A DNA stretch of 64,000 bases from Kudoa neothunni (taxonomy: Eukaryota > Cnidaria). The DNA lies in NCBI GenBank assembly GCA_964304625.1, contig OZ199839.1, positions 7,068,001 to 7,132,000 on the forward strand. The letters run 5' to 3'. Of the stretch, positions 36,351 to 48,008 are shown piece after piece. A program made the position numbers and the translations under genes. The notes below the pieces were generated by a model, which saw only the letters and a list, made by a program, of their open reading frames with translations, made no database searches and was not told the DNA's origin. Each line of letters starts with the position of its first letter. Positions within the stretch are counted from its first letter, which is position 1.

Positions 36351-38656
36351 CCCTTTCGTGCCCAAAGGCTATCCTAGTGACCAAATGTATATTCTCTATA
36401 TGGAAGCTTAGTTATGGAAATTATGCGCAGAAAAATAGTTTTTCTTGAAAGCATTCAATCTTGTTTTTAATACTAATTATAAGAATTTTTTAGAAAATTT
36501 TTCAAAAAATTGTATAGCAGGAAACTTTAAGCCATTTTGGTTCCAAAAAGTCATTATATTGTTTCATTGATTAACTAATACTTTTTCAATAAAATATAAC
36601 ACAAAAATTTTTTGTTGTAGATAACAACCTAAAATAAACCTTTATTAAAGTTTAGAATTAGTTTATTTAACTTTAAAAAAATAATGATGAAAATAATACA
36701 TGGTCACTAGGATAGCCTTTGGACACATGCGCCAAAATTTGTTAGCGCCAAGTTTGAACAAAGATGGATCACGACGTTAATTATAATAAACTAAATAATG
36801 GTGAATCAATGTCAGAAGTAGTTATTCTTCCAGATGCCGATCTATCAGAATCTGACACGGTTTCTGATGATGAAATGGAAAAATTATGCCACTTAAAGAT
36901 GATGATTTCTGTGTTTCTACGTCCGATGATACTGACTCTGACTCTGAAAATGATGATGTAGAATACAAATGGACTAACAAAGGTCCTTGGCTTGATATTC
37001 CGGATGATGTTATTACTTTAAATTCTCCTGTGGCGAATCATTAATCCAGATGATAACAAATGAAACAAACATTTATGCAACTCAGTGTGGAATAAATTTT
37101 GTTGCAGATGTTGAAGAAATCCAAAAGTATCTAGAGGTCCTCATTTTTATGGGTATTGTTAGAATGCCTCGTTATCTCTGCTATTAGAACACATCATTAG
37201 ATTTTTCACACGTATCAAACGTTTTCTATGGAAATCGATTTGATAAAATTTCAAAATTTATATTTCAAATAATGAAGATATCATTAAAGATCAAAACTCG
37301 GAAAATTATGATCGTTTTTCTAAAATACGACCTTTTTAGAGCATCTACGGCCCGCGGTTTTAAATATAAAACCAGAAATCTGCAATTCAGTCGATGAGCA
37401 AATGATTCCCTTCAAAGGAAGATGCAGTGCCAAACAGTACCTTCCTATTAAACCAACCAAATGGGGGTTTAAAGTGTTTGCTCGGTGTGGCATCAGTGGC
37501 TTAGTCTATAGTTTTATCTTGTATGAGGGGAAACCACCAGCAGTTTCACAAACTTGTGGTCAAACTTCGGGTGATTTTTTAGTAAAATCGTGCGAAACGT
37601 TGCTAACTTCAAGAACCTTCTTTTTGTACTTTGATAATTATTTCACATTTATCCCACTGCAAAAACTGTTAAAGAAGCGAAACATCTACTTTGTTGGAAC
37701 CATAAGAAGAAACAGAATTAAACATTGTCCACTAACCCCGGTATAACAATTCAGCAAGAAAGGTCACGGTTCTTACGAAAGCTTTCAAGACACCAAAAAT
37801 GGAATAGTGTTAACTATGTGGTGTGACGGTTCTGTTGTTACGCTTTCTTCTACTCATTATTCATTCCAACCCTTTAATGTGGTTAAAATATTTGATAGAA
37901 GGGTTAAAAAGACTACAAATATTTATTATACCAGTGTAGTTTCAGAATATAATAAAAACATGGGTGGAGTTGACTTGTAGGGCATGTTGATGGCACTGTA
38001 AAAGTTAAACCACAAATTCCGAAAGTTTTATATGCGAATATTCTTTTGGGGGCTCAATGTCGTCATAACCAATGCTTGGTTATTATATAGACGAAATACA
38101 AAGGTCAATGATGATAACAACAAAGTAGTGGACCTTTTGTCATTTACTCAGTCTATAAGTGAAAGTTTAATTCACTTCAAAGAAATCCAAGATGATAAAA
38201 AAGCGTGGGCATCCTTCATTGGATGATTCTAAAGTTGTAGCTGTTGATCATTTGCATAAAAAACAATCGAAACCCTCTTCGGAGTCGATAAGATTTGATA
38301 ATGTCGGCCACTATCCTGAAATAGTGGATACCAAGGGAAGATGCAGATTGTGTAAAAAAGAACACAATTCAGCTGCATTAAAGGTGGAATACCGTGTTGT
38401 ATTGTTAAACAGAGAAATTGTTTCTATTTTTATCACAACAGATAAATTTATGTTGTATTTTTAAAACTCGAACAGGATTCGATGGAAATTTTTTTCGCGC
38501 AAATGCCAAATGGTCATTCTGGTGACCACGACGAAAAATGTTAAAAAATAATATTTAAACATTTTATTTGGATTCAAAGTTTTATGTGAATTAACAAAGA
38601 AATCTTAATTAAATTTAATATTTATAACTCTAATTAAAAATTTGGGAACAAAAGGA
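36351..38656 (+). mobile_element. piggyBac transposon 1, between Kunitz genes F and G
   Basis: Both ends abut TTAA (36347-36350 and 38657-38660), the piggyBac target site. The terminal inverted repeats are CCCTTTCGTGCCCAAA (left) and, read inward from the right, TCCTTTTGTTCCCAAA: 13 of 16 agree. Subterminal GGCTATCCTAGTGACCA-like words occur inside both ends (36367, 36700 inverted, 38512). The transposase remnant inside is on the plus strand. Confidence 0.85.
36764..38464 (+). pseudogene. Decayed piggyBac transposase (copy 1)
   Basis: The N-terminus is acidic (MDHDVNYNKLNNGESMSE, then DDTDSDSENDD), as usual in the family. The core contains the three DDD residues in context: SVDEQMIPFKGRCSAKQYLP (near 37392), FDNYFTFIPLQKLL (near 37630) and NMGGVDL (near 37960). 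The C-terminal Cys-rich finger starts at GRCRLCKKEHNSA (near 38340). Several frame changes and stops between 36900 and 37400, and stops near 37746 and 37978, show it is inactive. The longest intact block, 37402-37746, spans the middle of the catalytic domain. Confidence 0.85.
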
Positions 38657-38835
38657 TTAATTAATTTAAAAATATTTTATTTATATTCTTGATGGTTAAA
38701 TAAAGGTTTTTAAATAGTTTAATAAATAAATAAATAAATAACTTATTATAATCTTAAGTGCACGTTAATTTTGTAACATTTTCTCAAATTACGAACTACA
38801 GGTCATTACGAACCACACGTCACCCATTGTACAGG
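38657..38835. repeat. Dispersed repeat, copy at the right flank of piggyBac 1
   Basis: Same repeat as 13617-13780. The right TTAA of the piggyBac element lies at its left edge, so the transposon may have inserted into or beside this repeat. Confidence 0.5.
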
Positions 38836-39021
38836 AAATTTTGGGAAGTTATTTTATTAAAAAATAAATATTTAAAATTAGATAATCAAAATACAACCAA
38901 ATGATAAAAGCTAGTTAATAAAAAATTCAATAAAATATGAAAGTAAGTCATATCTAAAGTTCATCAACTTATGGTATGTCTCAATCACTGTTGCTTGATT
39001 AATTAACATTTTGTCATTGGA

Positions 39022-40626
39022 CTAATCAGATGGGCCACCCTGTGTATTTTGGACTGGAGATCCACTATCTGACGCACCCTGACCTTCTATTCCATCAAGT
39101 TCCTTATCCTCGCTTACAGCGTCCTCAGCTCCATCGGAAGGAGTGTCATTGGAGGTGGTGGATACAGTAGAGGAAGTCTCAGTTGAAGAAACGTCGGTGC
39201 TGGTAGTTTCAGTAGCAATTGTAGTAGTGGAATCGACAGAGTCATCAACGGGTGGGTCTCTCACACTATTAATAATGTTATATTGAGAATGAATATGAAA
39301 AAATATACGATGGAGGTTTGGAGATTTCAGCACTTTTACCAGAACATACACCCATGCATTCATCCCTGGTTATGAATCTATTGTCATTTCCTCCAATTCC
39401 TCTGTATATGAAAGGCATACACGTCTTTGTGTGACGATCGAAATAATATCTAGCTAAAAATAAGTGCCCAACACCTTCGCTTCTTCCAAGCCTGCAAATG
39501 TCATCAGCTTTTTTGTACTTAATACCATCTTCCTCATCTGGAGGTAAACCTAACGACCATTTGTTGATGAAGGGTATTAACTATGGAAAATTACCTGTGT
39601 GGGTGGGACATGAACCAACACAGTCGTCTAATGTTTCAAACGTATTTGCATTGTCTGGATGCTTACAATCTTCCGTTTCATAAACCTCACAGACCTTGGA
39701 TGATTTTTTGTAAAAATATCTTTGAACAATCTTTCTGTCACATTTCATTTGTGAAATCCCTGAGTTGCATTTAGGGTTTATGTCGGCAGGAGCACCTTAA
39801 TCATTACCAATTATTTTCATAATGTTACATCCATATATTACTTAAACAAATTTTGGTACATTGTTTCACTGAATCAAAAACTCCCATAGTTACACCTTCG
39901 TTAACCACAGCATGTACACATTTATGGGCTGTCATATCAGCAACAACCATGATCAATTTATGTGAATTGACTTCTAACTCCGGGTGAATACCACAATGGA
40001 AACGATTTTTAACACCATCAACAACCGCTATTTTAAAATTCACTTCAATTAAAAATAATTCAGTAATATACCAGCTTTTGCTTGCTGGCATTCTGACACA
40101 GAATCGAAAAAATTCTGTCCACCTCCACATCCCTTGTATGGGAGGGTTTCACAAGAATAGGAAGTTACACCACTGGTTATAGTTTTGTTGAGGTAGTACT
40201 TATTTACGGCTACTCCTGTGCATTTTGATACAGGAATGGTAGTTGGATTTCCACTTGAATCACTTTTAACTGCTTTAACTGCGTTATACACATCATCTTT
40301 TGTCTTTTTTTCTTACTGATGTTATCAATGTAATTTTAATATCAATGTTACTATGGTTTTCACATTCTTCTAGAGATTTGAAATTGTTGAAATCCATTCC
40401 TTTTCCTTTGTATTCAAATTCTTTGCATATTCCAGTAGCATAAATGATACGGTACCTTTTCACTCTAAATAAAGCTTTAAGGTCTGTATTTTTATCGTTT
40501 AGATCAGTATATGAAGTCAGTTCTTGCTCTAAAAATCAAATTATTAATTGCGTGTCTATTGAAGGAACTACCAGAAAAGACCAAAGTAAAGAATACTGAA
40601 AAGAAATAAATGCCAACAAGCTTCAT
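39022..40626 (-). CDS. Kunitz gene G: secreted five-module Kunitz-like protein
   Basis: Start at 40626 with the MKLVGIYFFSVFFTLVFS signal peptide. Module 1 lies at about 40525-40345. Module 2 (40291-40060) has KCTGVAVNKYYLNK...SCETLPYKGCGGGQNFF. Module 3 (about 40045-39850) has HCGIHPELEVNSHKLI...CTKIC. Module 4 (about 39800-39595) has six Cys; its intron and flanks are almost identical to those of D. Module 5 is at about 39545-39325. The tail, VRDPPVDDSVDS then ETSSTVSTTSNDTPSDGAE, ends in QNTQGGPSD. Frame intact. It is the most upstream member of the array and probably the parent of the 5' half of F. Confidence 0.85.
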
Positions 40627-41527
40627 TAGAGGGATATAACGATATTCAATAATTATTCTCAGATAATGAGTGTATTGATATCTGTTTAATCGGGTTTATA
40701 CGTATAAATGAATAGGTGGAAATGAATAGGCCTCAAAAGTGAAATATCAAGCGGAATATTAAACCAATGATGAGTAAAAAAGAAAACACCCTTTAACCTA
40801 AAAAATTAAAAACTATTTAAATCAGCGATAAAATCTATTATTTTGGGGCCCATTATATACTCTAGATACCATGAATGCTTTAATGGATGAAAGTCGGCCA
40901 ATTCATTATTCCGATAATCCAAAAAATTATAAAAATGTTTTTTTACTTCGTAAGAATGTATAATAAATATATTTTTAATTATAAAATAACATTCGGGAAC
41001 AAATAAAAATTTATCCATAAATTAATTTCAATTTATTAATTATTTTTGTAGAAAATATTTTTCTTCATATCCAATAAAAAATAAATACAATAAACAGATT
41101 CAACTATTTCCGTAGAAGTCTTCATTTCTCCCGTACTTATTTCTGCGTGATATATTAAATCCCATCTATGTGAAAATTTTCATTTATGGGGAGTTATCTC
41201 ACCCGAATAGAACATTTTAATTACAACGCTCAAATCAATATATTCTTTCTATTGTTGCTACTTTATTTAATTGGCATATATATTAAAATACCTTCATAAA
41301 AACAAATTCCTTATTCAAGGGAAGAATCCAACTATATCAATTTAGAAAATACGTAATTTTTAACTAGTAATGGATAATTCTTAAAATTAAGCACAAAACG
41401 ATTATCTCAATATTCAAAACATTAATTCTATTAGCGAAAAAAGTAATAAAATTCCCAATGCACTAACAGAGATTCAATAACAAGAGAGAGAATAATAATA
41501 TACAACAATTGAAGCCTCTCAACAAAA
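40627..41527. other. No gene seen
   Basis: Upstream region of Kunitz gene G, AT-rich. The first 130 bp resemble the upstream region of F. A short minus-strand frame at 40806-41018 has no recognisable domain. Confidence 0.4.
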
Positions 41528-42270
41528 TTAAAATTTGTTTGTTTTCAGAAAATGATCAAGTTCGGTGTCTGGAACAAGATCAGTTTTCGATATTTTTGAT
41601 CCGCAACCAAAGGCGGGGCATTTGATTACATCTTTGCGGCGGAAACCTTGTCTGCTTTCAAATATTTCTTTTATAGCATCTTCACTGAATCGATGATTGC
41701 AGATTTTACTGCGTACAGGTTTGACAAGGCGAATCGTTGTTATCGGGCAGATATAGGTGTCTATGGCATCCTCCACAATGAGATCTTCGGATGCTAAAAA
41801 TCAGTTTAGAAAGAAAAAGCGGCTTCATCATCATGATCAGCACGATTGACTTACGGCCGTTATTAAATGACGAAAGACTTATAGACTTTCCTTGGTTTTT
41901 CAATTGGATATATTCAATCAATTGGTTAGTGATTGGGCCGGTATTTTTTTTCTTTTTCTTAATTACCCCTTTGAGAAGATTGGATCGTTCAGATTGCATT
42001 GACTCGTCCCTGTATAAATTCAAAACTTGCAATATAAATTGATTCTAACTACAATGATATTCCTTTTCTCGCCACCGTCTTATAGGCTTCACTTTTTAAA
42101 GAAATTTCATCGATGAATTTTTCGAATTTATCAAACGAATCAACATCTATATCAACTTCTGATGATATTTCAACTGAAGTTTCAGAAAGGATTTGTTTAT
42201 AAATTCCTAGAGTGTGTTGTAAGCATTGTTTAAGTTCATCTTGCAAGTTATCTAATGCAGAAATATCCAT
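41528..42270 (-). CDS. NSE2/MMS21-type E3 SUMO ligase (SMC5/6 complex)
   Basis: Three exons, 42053-42270, 41855-42009 and 41528-41793, give 212 residues and join in frame. The C-terminal part is an SP-RING: YICPITTIRLVKPVRSKICN, then HRF, and later VIKCPAFGCGSKISKTDL. The Cys, Cys-x-His and Cys-x4-Cys ligands are in the order of NSE2 zinc fingers, including the ESRQ stretch found in animal NSMCE2. The N-terminal region is helical (DELKQCLQHTLGIYKQIL), as expected for the SMC5-binding coiled coil. NSE2 SUMOylates repair substrates while docked on SMC5 in the nucleus. Total length is near the usual 200-250. Introns are 43 and 61 bp. It is transcribed away from the gene at 42345. Confidence 0.85.
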
Positions 42271-42344
42271 TTTAAGATGTCGGCAATTGACGGAGTTTGG
42301 CGGAAGTCGCGATACAACTGATTTATTTTATTCGGTTTCCCGCT
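42271..42344. promoter_or_regulatory. Shared divergent promoter region of about 74 bp
   Basis: The start codons of the NSE2-like gene (42270, minus) and the coiled-coil-like gene (42345, plus) are only 74 bp apart, so their 5' UTRs and core promoters must overlap or share elements. No TATA box is evident. Confidence 0.5.
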
Positions 42345-42822
42345 ATGAACAATAATGATTCGGATTCTTCTAGGTCGATAACTAACGTAGATTTGACCAA
42401 TATTAATGATGCAATCGATGAAGTGAATGAGATAATGGAAAAAATACTTACAGAGTATCTGAATTCTAATGAAAATCCAACAGCTGCATCGCAACATTTG
42501 TCTCAGGATGTTAGTAGGTTGAACGAGAGGTTGAATTTCATCGATAAAATTTGGAGGAACGCATATAATGCTGTGAAATGTTCTGGTTTATCGAAGGCAT
42601 CAATTTTTATTATTTGAAATTTTTAACATAATTTTTAGAAAGAAAATATTGAATTGCTAAATAAACTACCTGATAATCAACAATCGGACGATTCTACAGA
42701 GGTATTAAACACTACTATAAATGTATTTATTCTCATTGAAGGTTTGCGAGAACTATAGCGATATTCAAAAGGCAATTGTCTGCTTACTAGATCGAGTAGA
42801 ATCGTTGAAATTAAATAAGTGA
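42345..42822 (+). CDS. Small predicted coiled-coil protein, family not recognised
   Basis: Three exons (42345-42572, 42639-42701, 42742-42822), all joined in phase 0, give 123 residues. The N-terminus is short and Ser/Asp-rich (MNNNDSDSSRS). The remainder is predicted helical with heptad-like hydrophobics (NINDAIDEVNEIMEKILTEY; DVSRLNERLNFIDKIW; AIVCLLDRVESLKLNK). There are no Cys clusters, signal peptide or membrane segment. Such a small helical protein could be a subunit of a larger assembly, but I cannot name it. Clean splice sites and an uninterrupted frame across three exons support a real gene. It is divergently paired with the NSE2-like gene. Confidence 0.65.
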
Positions 42823-42953
42823 AAAAATTGAAGTTTTAGTTTTTTAGAGGTGCTTTTATAAAATTTCGTTTATGTGCCCGCTTGCGCAAAAAAAACTAAT
42901 AACAAAGATAGTCTCAAATGTTTGTTATGAACAAATTTTTGTCGATAAAAATA

Positions 42954-43472
42954 TTAATATATTTCGCGAATTTTTTTCGGGTCGTATCCATTTTCCCGAG
43001 CAATTTGTTTGATGGCGTTGATTATGTTAGTGGTTTTGCGCTCTTGTAGATATCTGTTTTGTATACTTTCGTATACTTTGTCATTTTTGTAGCTTAAATT
43101 ATTAGTTAATTTATCTTAAATATTTGATTTTTTTACTTGTCATCAAGACATTTGGTATGTCGAGCAAGTTGTTCGTTGCATTTGACGCCACTTGAATATG
43201 CAATTTGTTTTTTATGGCACTCTATAACTTCTAGATGAATTTAAATAAAAATATAACATTATATTGATACCCCTCAATTCATCTAAACACATTTCTTCTT
43301 TGAGCACCTTCATAGCAAACTGTCGAAATGTGGTAGCGTATTCCAATGATGTGATGTGATTGTTTCGAACTATTTGAGGTAATCTACTGTAGATATCATC
43401 TGGAGTGATATTGTAAATTTTTTGTAAACGTTTAGCAAGATCAATATTCTCTTCACGATGTGGATTCACCAT
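42954..43472 (-). CDS. Twin CX9C (CHCH-type) protein
   Basis: Three exons, 43271-43472, 43137-43230 and 42954-43092, with 40- and 44-bp introns, give 144 residues. Across the exon 1/2 junction the protein reads CLDELREVIEC and shortly after CNEQLARHTKC: two exact C-x9-C motifs. Twin CX9C proteins are typically imported into the mitochondrial intermembrane space by the MIA40 pathway. Here the motif is central rather than terminal, preceded by about 60 residues (MVNPHREENIDLAKRLQKIY) and followed by a basic helical tail (ERKTTNIINAIKQIAREN). I cannot match it to a named CHCHD, CMC or COX assembly member. The start at 43472 is preferred over an upstream in-frame ATG at 43502, whose extension is hydrophobic. 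Confidence 0.7.
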
Positions 43473-44879
43473 GGATAGAGCACATATAAAACAAACGAAC
43501 AACTTTAGATTTAAAAGCTGCGCGCACTTTTCTGAGAGGGATTGTAGAGTTTGTATTTTTTTACTATATTTTAATTAATTAATTAAATTAAATAATTTAT
43601 ATTTATTTTTAAAGTTATGTCTGAAAAGTTTGCTTTATTTTTAGTGAATCAAAATAGCATTGCGCATGCGAGAATATTTATTTGTAGAGAATTGTTAATT
43701 TTCACTTTCAATTATTATCTACGAAGGGGAATTTATTTTTAAACTATGACGTAGAATAATGTTAATATTACCTTTTGGAATCACTTAAAATTTTAAGTAA
43801 ATTTAGTTTCGCCAAGAGTAAGGTTATAAAGATTTAAATTTTACATGATTTAACCAGCATTCCCAACCCAAATCGGAAAAATCCGAATTTTTTGTAAAAA
43901 TGGAATTAATATTTTATTATATGTATAAATATTACGTTAATTTATAATTAACTCAGAATCTTCAAATTTATGACATCATTTTGTCAATGTGTTGAAAAAA
44001 TTCCTCATTAGAACAAGATTATCTAATGTAGAACACAGCAATCTATTTCTTCTGATTTTTTCGACAATTCCAGATGGGAAAATTCTATTTCCGGAGAAGC
44101 ATTAATTAGATCTAGAGGAAATAAAGATGTGCCGAATTTTCCGATAGAATTAAAATTTATTTGCCGATAAACAATGGCCAAAAAGGCGATTGTTAATAAT
44201 TTAATCAAACAAACTTTGTTGTTGAGCCTATTCAATTCCTTTAATTTAAAACAATTTTATTACAGTCTTTCGTTCGCTTTTTGAATAACACATAACAACT
44301 ATACCTAGAAAGGTATTATTTTTATGTGCGACCATTCATTCATTAAAATTAAGAAAAATTAGTCAAATAGATAATATTTAGTTAAATGTGAATTTGTTTA
44401 GGTAATAACTCAGATTAGAATTTTTTGAATATTGATAATAAATATCTGTTAATGATAACTTGGCATTGGATATCACCAACATCATAATCTTTTTTTTAAT
44501 TCAAACATTCATAATTAAAACACAAAAATCTCTTCGTAATAATTCAAAAATGGTTAATTGTCATAATAAAACTATGTCTTGTCGCCAATAATAATAATAA
44601 TAATAATAATAAATCTAAAATGTTGGTCTTAACGTGAGCATAACATTTAAAGATGTGTTTATTTTGATAAATTTTTGGCATGTTTTTTAAGTGAAAGTTT
44701 TGTATTACGTGGGATTTAAGAATTATTAAAATTTTCGATTGTATCTTGGGTGTGGTGAACTTCTATTGCAGACATTTTAATTTGAAATAAAGCATTGTTC
44801 CAAATATAAAATTATCTACTCGTAGAATTCTTGTAATGAAATCAGTAACGATTAAATTCCATTTTTTGTGGATCTACTA
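43473..44879. other. No gene seen
   Basis: AT-rich sequence with an ATA trinucleotide run (about 44588-44612). A 70-codon minus-strand frame (44023-44235) shows no recognised domain. Confidence 0.4.
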
Positions 44880-45923
44880 TCTACTATATATACAAAACTG
44901 AAGTGTCCGTGTGTGTCTGCAAGTAAGCATGTGCGTCAAAAACTTTTCCTTATAGAGTGGCATTTATGAAACTTTTTAAAAGTGAAAATGTTCCCTAATG
45001 TATTTAGAAGATGGTGATTTTGTCGATTCAAAGTTTGTTTATCAGATTACTTAAGTTCAACAATAGAATTAACATCTGCTTATTACCTGCTGATGGTTGG
45101 TTGAAGTTAACTTTCCTCCTTATATACTTTATCAAATTTAAATTAAGCAATATCGTCTGACTTTGTATATAATTTAGTGTGTAAATTTAGGTGTTTGTGC
45201 AAATACACTCCGTATTTGTGGAGTTTTTACGTATTTGACTTGATAAACACATTTTGAAGGTTCTCTTCATAGTCTTGGATATGATAAAAAATCTATATAT
45301 GTTTCATGAATCGCGAATTGGTGGTGAACGTTAAAATTACATTGATTGAAGCATTATAATAGAAATGCTGCGTCCGTGGATTTCATTGAAATCGTCCGCT
45401 AAGTTTAACTTTCCGTGATTAAATTCAATGCAGATGGTTGTACTTTTAATTCATCCGCGTACTCAAATTGTTAATGTTGAAGTTGACGCGATTTGTGGCT
45501 GTTTATGGGAAAAAGTGCGTTAAGCTTTTGCTGTGCCAGAAATATTAATTTGAGTAATAAAAATTAATTTTCGTCTATTTTCTTATAACTCTATATCTTT
45601 TTCTATTTATTTATCTCCCGTAAACAGTGGTGCACAAATCTTCGGAGCCGGATCAAAAATAACGTTTAGGGTAAAATTTTAACGGGATTTAAATAATTCA
45701 GGAATGCAAAAAAAAATACGAGACTGACAATAAATTATTTAGCGTTGGTACCTGGCCATGAGATTTTTAAATAGAGGCTAGGATTGATACTTACCTTCAC
45801 AGAAATGATCGTAAGTTAAATTTCGCTAATCCAAATTGTTAATGTATGATGCTTAAAATTTTTTAGTTATTTTTCTTCTATGGGTTAATTCACGACTTCA
45901 ATATATTTTGTGAATGTTATTAA

Positions 45924-48008
45924 CCTTCCGAACGTCTTTTAGGACCATTGGACCTCACATTTTTTGTCTATCAAACAATTAAGAAAAATCATTTACAACG
46001 ATTTTGAGAATTCAATAAAATTTTATCGAGAAGAAACAGAGAAAAATAGAAAAAACCATACATGCGTTAAATGCTGATCATTACCGACGAGTAAAACGTT
46101 GCCATAAATGGTTCTTAGCGTAATATTTTGTATGAATTTGGATCCTATATTAATGTATTTTATGATATCTTTTGATAATTTATATATTTATGTCATTCTA
46201 CTGTTTCTGAAGATAAGGATGATGTTAATTGGTTTTCTGAGAAACTTCAAATAATTAAAAGTTTTAAACGAAATATTTTTCAAGGTATCCAGGTTCGATT
46301 TCTTATGTTTCAAACAGAATCACCTTCTTAGCTGATCATTCCTCATATTTTGTGATGAATCTATTTTCGCAATTGTTATATCAAACATTAACATGTTTAC
46401 CAATTTTAATTATCAGAATTATTTAAGACTTTTCAAAACAAGGTTTATTAGCTAATTTGGGAATCCATCATTGTATTCCCATTTTTAGATCACAATTATA
46501 ATGGTTCAAATTGCTTCGGAGTGTTGGAAAGTGAAGGGATATTTTTCGAAATATTATGCCATTAAATAGGTTTAATCAAATTTCGAGGGCCATCCATTCT
46601 GAAGAATTCAAAATCAGGAAAGCTTGAAGAATCGTGGATAAATTCTTCCCCATTTGTGATATTTTTAGGGGTTGGAAAGATTGTGGTTCCGAACTTTATT
46701 ACTCCCAGGAGAGTTTGACCATTGACGAGTAGCTATTTGCTTTGGGGGAAAATTTTTCTTCGGGCAATATACCGAATTAAGTATTTTCTCCTTACCATTC
46801 CCGAGACCAAGTACACTCATAACTTTTCTGTGTCTGTGTCTGTGTCAGTGTCAGTGTATTTGGATAAAAATAATAATGAAACGTCAAAAAATGTTGGGGA
46901 GATATTGTCCTAGATCTTGTGTCATCATTAATGGAAAGTGGGGGAAATATCATTTGTGAAGATTTCTTTACTTCTGTTTCCATTTCACAAAAACTCTTAC
47001 ACGGGGAATGACTGGAATAATCCGAAATAATAAAAAAGATATTAGAAATTATGTAAAAAAGAATTCAAAACGGGTAGTTTCAGTACACTTTTGTTTAATC
47101 AAAAACTAATACTAATCTTCTATGTTCCTATAAAAGATGAAGCAGTTTTGCTGCTAACAACCCCCGGTTCATTATGAAAAAACCTGTTGTTAACCTGCAA
47201 TATAATCGTTAAAAGAAGGAGTGGAATGATTGGATAATATTATTGCTACAACGAGTGTATAAAGTAAACGAATCGATGGTCGACATCAATATTCTTCATT
47301 ATGGTTGATATTAATTTGGTTAATTCATTTTATCTTTATGACTGTTTTCTATGATCTCCATTGTTCAAGAGTTAAGTTTCAAGAAGATCTTGAAGATGGT
47401 TTGGCGAAGGATTATGTTCAGAGAAACAAAATCTGCGTTAATAAAAATTATAATTGCATAATAGAATTTCTTTGTCGCGAGTGATGCTGTTATTGTTCGA
47501 GATCTCGAGGCAGAAAAGAGAGGATTTTTGTTTCGTTTGTAGAGCCATCTGTAATGAACGCAATTCAAAAGTTGTTTTCGTGATATTTTGTAATATAAAA
47601 AACCAAAATAAGATAGATATCTCGCCTTTTATATATTTTGGAGCAATACGTATTTCAAGTATTATTGGGCGTAATTATTAAGAAATTAATTACGAAGGAA
47701 ACAATTTTTAAGATTTATTTAATGGAGAATGATATATATTTTTTATTAAAACCCAATATATTAAAACAGGAGACTAAACTCGTTGAATTTAATGCTTAAT
47801 TTGAACTTTTAAATGTTTCGGTAATCATCGTTAACAGCCGTCTGTGTTATAATTGTAACGTTTTCCAATATTTTATCGATAGTTATCTCTCATACTTTAG
47901 TAAATGACTTATTTCATTTTTATCCATAATTCAAGTTAACAAAAATGTGGGGTCCATTAGATTCCAAAAGAAGGAATGTGTAAAGTGGGTTTTCAGGCGT
48001 GAGGAAGG
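45924..48008 (+). mobile_element. piggyBac transposon 2, inserted in Helitron B
   Basis: Flanked by TTAA at 45920-45923 and 48009-48012. Inward from the left the end reads CCTTCCGAACGTC, and from the right CCTTCCTCACGCC: 10 of 13 agree. A subterminal GGACCATTGGACC-like word near the left end echoes GGGGTCCATTAG near the right end. The paralogous site in Helitron A (about 4507) carries a plain TTAA, confirming the insertion point. Confidence 0.8.
46570..47670 (+). pseudogene. Heavily decayed piggyBac transposase (copy 2)
   Basis: Fragments match the family in order: DKFFPICDIFRGW, then LYYSQESLTIDE (first catalytic Asp, near 46725), then DLVSSLMESGGNIICEDFFTSVSISQKLL (second Asp, split by substitutions, near 46940-46990), then short C-terminal pieces such as RAICNERNSKVVFVIF near 47545. 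Stops are frequent in all frames, so it is far more decayed than copy 1. A GTGTCT repeat lies at about 46828-46855. Confidence 0.65.

Noticed and set aside
42026-42052. A 27-bp intron in the NSE2-like gene
   Set aside because: An in-frame alternative acceptor gives a 43-bp intron, in line with all others.
44023-44235. 70-codon minus-strand frame
   Set aside because: No domain or paralogue; composition could be chance in AT-rich DNA.
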